This document shows, in pieces, positions 6,256 to 8,579 of a stretch of DNA of 8,579 nucleotides. The stretch is from JBMNKL01 sp050261495. GTDB taxonomy: Bacteria; Bacillota; Clostridia; Acetivibrionales; DTU013. The translations under genes were made by a program, and so were the position numbers. The notes under the pieces were generated by a model that was not told where the DNA came from, did not search any database, and saw only the letters and a program-made list of their open reading frames with translations. The DNA lies in assembly GCA_050261495.1 (NCBI GenBank), contig JBLNDI010000026.1:1-8579 (forward strand). Reading direction: 5' to 3'. Within the stretch, counting starts at the first letter, position 1; each line of letters starts with the position of its first letter.

Positions 6256-7466
6256 CTTATGTAAATTATCCCGCCGCATATGGGAAAGGACCCGTTAACT
6301 ATATAAACCTCCGGTTTCCGTCCGACTGGTCGGTTGAAACCATCCGGAATACGGGAAAAGAAATGACTGTGGAGGATATTAGGGATGTTATCATGCATCC
6401 GACCGGGTCTCCGACTCTGTTCCAGCTTGCAAAGGAAGCAAAGAAGGTTGGAATTATTTTAGAGGACCATACCAGGTTTACGCCGCTGGTTGATGCATTT
6501 GACATAGTCCTGGAGGAACTGCTGAAAGCCGGAATCAAGCAGGAAAACATCTGGCTGATCGGCGCTTCGGCAACACACAGGGCGACTACCAGGGAAGATA
6601 TTGCAAAAAAAATCAGCGCGGACGCAATGAAGAAGGTTAATATAATCGAGCATAATTTATTTGACGATGACAAATTAACCTATATCGGGACAACAACGCA
6701 AGGCACACCCGTGCGTATCAATTCACGGATTGCGGAATGCGACCTGATTATTGGCGTAGGCGGGATAGCACCCCACGGATCGGTGCAGTACGGCGGCGGC
6801 GCCAAGCTTTTGCTCCCCGGTATCGCGGCATTTGACACTATAAAGTATAATCACACGCGAATAGATCAACGGTGTACTTTTAAAGGCGATGAAATCCGGC
6901 CAATGCGCAAGGATATGGAAGAAGCCGCGCGCATGGTCAATTATGCCTTTAACGTGTCGGGTTTCATAGACCATGACGGAGTGCTGGTGGACATGGTGGC
7001 AGGAGACCCCATTGAAGCCCATAGAAAAGGTATGGGGATCGCAAAGAAGCTCTATTGCATACCGGTCGAAGAAAAGGCCGATGTGGTTGTTGCCTGCTCC
7101 AACCCGCTGGATGTTGATTGCTTCCAGTCGATAAAAGGATTGCTGCCGTCGGTCGAGTTTGTAAAACCCGGCGGGACCATATTCTGGTTATCCGAATGTT
7201 CCGAAGGTATTGGTACGCATCTGCTTACGCAAATGGACGAGGATTATTGCAATGCAATGATCCGGGGCATGCAGGAGCGCTGCGAGGTGGCCAATGTGAT
7301 ATTCTACAGCGGCAATATTGACGAAAAGGAAATTTATAAATACATCGCGCCTGAGATAATGTTTTTCAATGACTTGGACAAGTCGCTGGAAAAGCTGTTC
7401 GAATTGTCTCCTGCCCAGACTGAAGTAAAGATACTGTGGGCTTCACCATTTACTGTAGGGATATAA
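6252..7466 (+). CDS. Lactate racemase (LarA) family nickel-dependent 2-hydroxyacid racemase/epimerase
   Basis: A 404-residue cytoplasmic protein of the LarA (DUF2088) family, a little shorter than lactate racemase. These enzymes use a nickel-pincer nucleotide for hydride transfer at the carbon bearing the hydroxyl group. Landmarks: DHTRFTP with Asp72 and Arg75, ATHR with His109, APHGSVQYGGGAK with His175 and Lys185, His201 in KYNH, and FQSIK with Gln292 and Lys295. These match, in order and nearly in number, the residues I recall for Lactobacillus plantarum LarA (Asp72, Arg75, His108, His174, Lys184 cofactor attachment, His200 nickel ligand, Gln295, Lys298). The C-terminal domain has GGTIFWLSECSEGIG. 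Activity is therefore expected. Known homologues act on lactate, malate, phenyllactate, 2-hydroxyglutarate and gluconate, so the substrate is open. GAGGTG at 6241-6246 serves as binding site. No larB, larC or larE is in the window. Confidence 0.9.
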   Translation: MTYVNYPAAYGKGPVNYINLRFPSDWSVETIRNTGKEMTVEDIRDVIMHPTGSPTLFQLAKEAKKVGIILEDHTRFTPLVDAFDIVLEELLKAGIKQENIWLIGASATHRATTREDIAKKISADAMKKVNIIEHNLFDDDKLTYIGTTTQGTPVRINSRIAECDLIIGVGGIAPHGSVQYGGGAKLLLPGIAAFDTIKYNHTRIDQRCTFKGDEIRPMRKDMEEAARMVNYAFNVSGFIDHDGVLVDMVAGDPIEAHRKGMGIAKKLYCIPVEEKADVVVACSNPLDVDCFQSIKGLLPSVEFVKPGGTIFWLSECSEGIGTHLLTQMDEDYCNAMIRGMQERCEVANVIFYSGNIDEKEIYKYIAPEIMFFNDLDKSLEKLFELSPAQTEVKILWASPFTVGI

Positions 7467-7484
7467 AAGGAGAGGGATAATAGT

Positions 7485-8462
7485 ATGGAAAACTTGCTTG
7501 AAATTTCTGATTTACACGTGGAATACAAGGTTGGTAAGTCTGTTGCCAGGGCGCTCAACGGCGTCGACCTGACAATCCGGAAAGGCGAAGCGCTCGGGCT
7601 TGTGGGAGAAAGCGGAGCAGGCAAGACAACAACGGCATTATCGATTTTAAAACTGCTGCCGAAGAGAAATGCCACGATAAAAAAAGGCAGCATCATGTTC
7701 GAAGGAAAGGACATTATCAAGGCCAAGGAGCCCGAGATGATGAAACTGCGCGGGCAGGGCATATCGATGGTATTTCAGAATCCGCTGACCTCGCTGAATC
7801 CTGTATTTACTGTAGGCGAACAGATCGGCATGTCCCTTAAGAGCCATACAAAGCTGTCTGCCGCAGAAATAAAGGAAAGGACGTGCCGGCTGCTGGAGGA
7901 AGTCGGAATTAACCGGATTCGTGTTAATGATTATCCCAACCAGTTTTCGGGAGGCATGCGCCAAAGGGTAGGCATCGCGGCAGCGTTGGCCTGCAATCCC
8001 AAGCTGATTATCGCAGACGAGCCGACAACCGCGTTGGACGTAACCATACAAGCGCAGATACTGGATTTGATTAAAAAGATAATTAACGAGCGCAATTCAT
8101 CAATGCTGATGATTACGCATAATCTGGGCATAGTCGGCGAGCTTTGCAACAGGGTTGCGGTCATGTATGCCGGAAGAATTATAGAAATAGGTACGATAAA
8201 GGAAGTCTTTAAAAATCCTCTGCATCCTTATACGAGGGGACTTTTTTCATCAATACCCAAGCTTAAGGGTGAGCGGAAACCCCTGGAGATAATACCCGGA
8301 AGCATTGCCAGCGCGCTTCATGTACCCGGCGGCTGCCCGTTTCATCCCAGGTGCGCAAAGTGCAGCGAAATTTGCAAAACTGAAATTCCAAAACAGGTTA
8401 AGGCCGGCGTCGATCATTGGGTTGCCTGCCATTGCTATATAGGAGGAGAAGCAGATGCCTAA
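7485..8462 (+). CDS. ABC importer ATPase, DppD/OppD type
   Basis: A 325-residue nucleotide-binding subunit with all motifs: Walker A GESGAGKT (41-48), Q-loop Gln98 in VFQNP, signature FSGGMRQR (154-161), Walker B LIIADEP (174-180) with Glu179, D-loop region TTALD, and switch His212 in MITHN. The C-terminal oligopeptide-type extension follows, with NPLHPYTRGLFSSIP (244-258) and cysteines 284, 290, 297 and 315 in the CPF-x-PRC-type arrangement that holds an Fe-S cluster in studied homologues; Cys293 is an additional one. It should power import together with the second ATPase and the two permeases encoded about 3 kb upstream. AAGGAG/GAGGG at 7467-7476 precedes the ATG, and the gap from the racemase gene is only 18 bases. 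It overlaps the next gene by eight bases. Firm family call. Confidence 0.95.
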   Translation: MENLLEISDLHVEYKVGKSVARALNGVDLTIRKGEALGLVGESGAGKTTTALSILKLLPKRNATIKKGSIMFEGKDIIKAKEPEMMKLRGQGISMVFQNPLTSLNPVFTVGEQIGMSLKSHTKLSAAEIKERTCRLLEEVGINRIRVNDYPNQFSGGMRQRVGIAAALACNPKLIIADEPTTALDVTIQAQILDLIKKIINERNSSMLMITHNLGIVGELCNRVAVMYAGRIIEIGTIKEVFKNPLHPYTRGLFSSIPKLKGERKPLEIIPGSIASALHVPGGCPFHPRCAKCSEICKTEIPKQVKAGVDHWVACHCYIGGEADA

Positions 8463-8579
8463 AGTACTTATTGAAGTCAAAAACCTCAAAAAATATTTCA
8501 AAGTGAGCAAAACCGAGTATCTGCACGCAGTTGACGATGTTAGCTTTTTTATCAATGAAGGCGAAACACTGGGTCTTGT
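8455..8579 (+). CDS. Second importer ATPase, DppF/OppF type (3' end outside window)
   Basis: The first 41 complete codons of an ABC ATPase, beginning MPKVLIEVKNLKKYF, then LHAVDDVSF and GETLGL. This is the standard N-terminus of DppF/OppF subunits up to the strand just before Walker A; the window ends there. AGGAGGAG at 8441-8448, inside the preceding gene, is six bases before the ATG, and the start overlaps the preceding stop by eight bases, which indicates translational coupling. It should form the ATPase heterodimer with the preceding gene product. The nucleotide-binding motifs cannot be checked here. Confidence 0.88.
   Translation, partial: MPKVLIEVKNLKKYFKVSKTEYLHAVDDVSFFINEGETLGL

Overview
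The window is one contiguous stretch of plus-strand genes that reads as a catabolic operon built around an Opp/Dpp-type ABC importer. No tRNA, rRNA, CRISPR array, insertion sequence or phage gene was seen. Strong purine-rich Shine-Dalgarno sites (AGGAGG, AAGGAG), a Gram-positive-style lipoprotein signal with a Ser/Lys/Glu-rich linker, and mid-range base composition suggest a member of the Bacillota, most likely an anaerobic clostridial lineage. This is an inference from style, not from a marker gene.

Layout: (1) 1-204, the last 67 codons of a protein resembling the C-terminus of the IlvD/Edd dehydratases. (2) 348-1004, an RraA-like / HMG-aldolase-fold protein. (3) 1056-2657, a solute-binding lipoprotein of the SBP_bac_5 family. 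(4) A 139-base gap holding two stem-loops. (5) 2797-3720 and 3746-4612, the two permeases. (6) 4699-5460 and 5485-6255, two tandem, mutually related small amidohydrolase-2 proteins; the first has lost every metal ligand that the second keeps. (7) 6252-7466, a lactate-racemase (LarA) family protein with its nickel-pincer-cofactor residues intact. (8) 7485-8462 and 8455-8579, the two importer ATPases, the second cut by the window edge.

How the genes may work together: the enzyme genes sit on both sides of, and inside, the transporter operon, splitting permeases from ATPases, with overlaps of 4 and 8 bases and short gaps. The simplest reading is one pathway for one imported compound. Amidohydrolase-2 enzymes include lactonases and decarboxylases, LarA homologues invert 2-hydroxy acids and aldonates at C2, IlvD/Edd enzymes dehydrate dihydroxy acids and aldonates, and RraA-like proteins include pyruvate-type aldolases. 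A route from an imported lactone or hydroxy acid through hydrolysis, C2 epimerisation, dehydration and retro-aldol cleavage would use every gene. The substrate is unknown, and 'peptide transporter' may be a misleading label here.

The most notable signals are the metal-site-free amidohydrolase paralogue beside its intact sister, the nickel-dependent racemase without its cofactor-synthesis genes in view, and the gene order itself.
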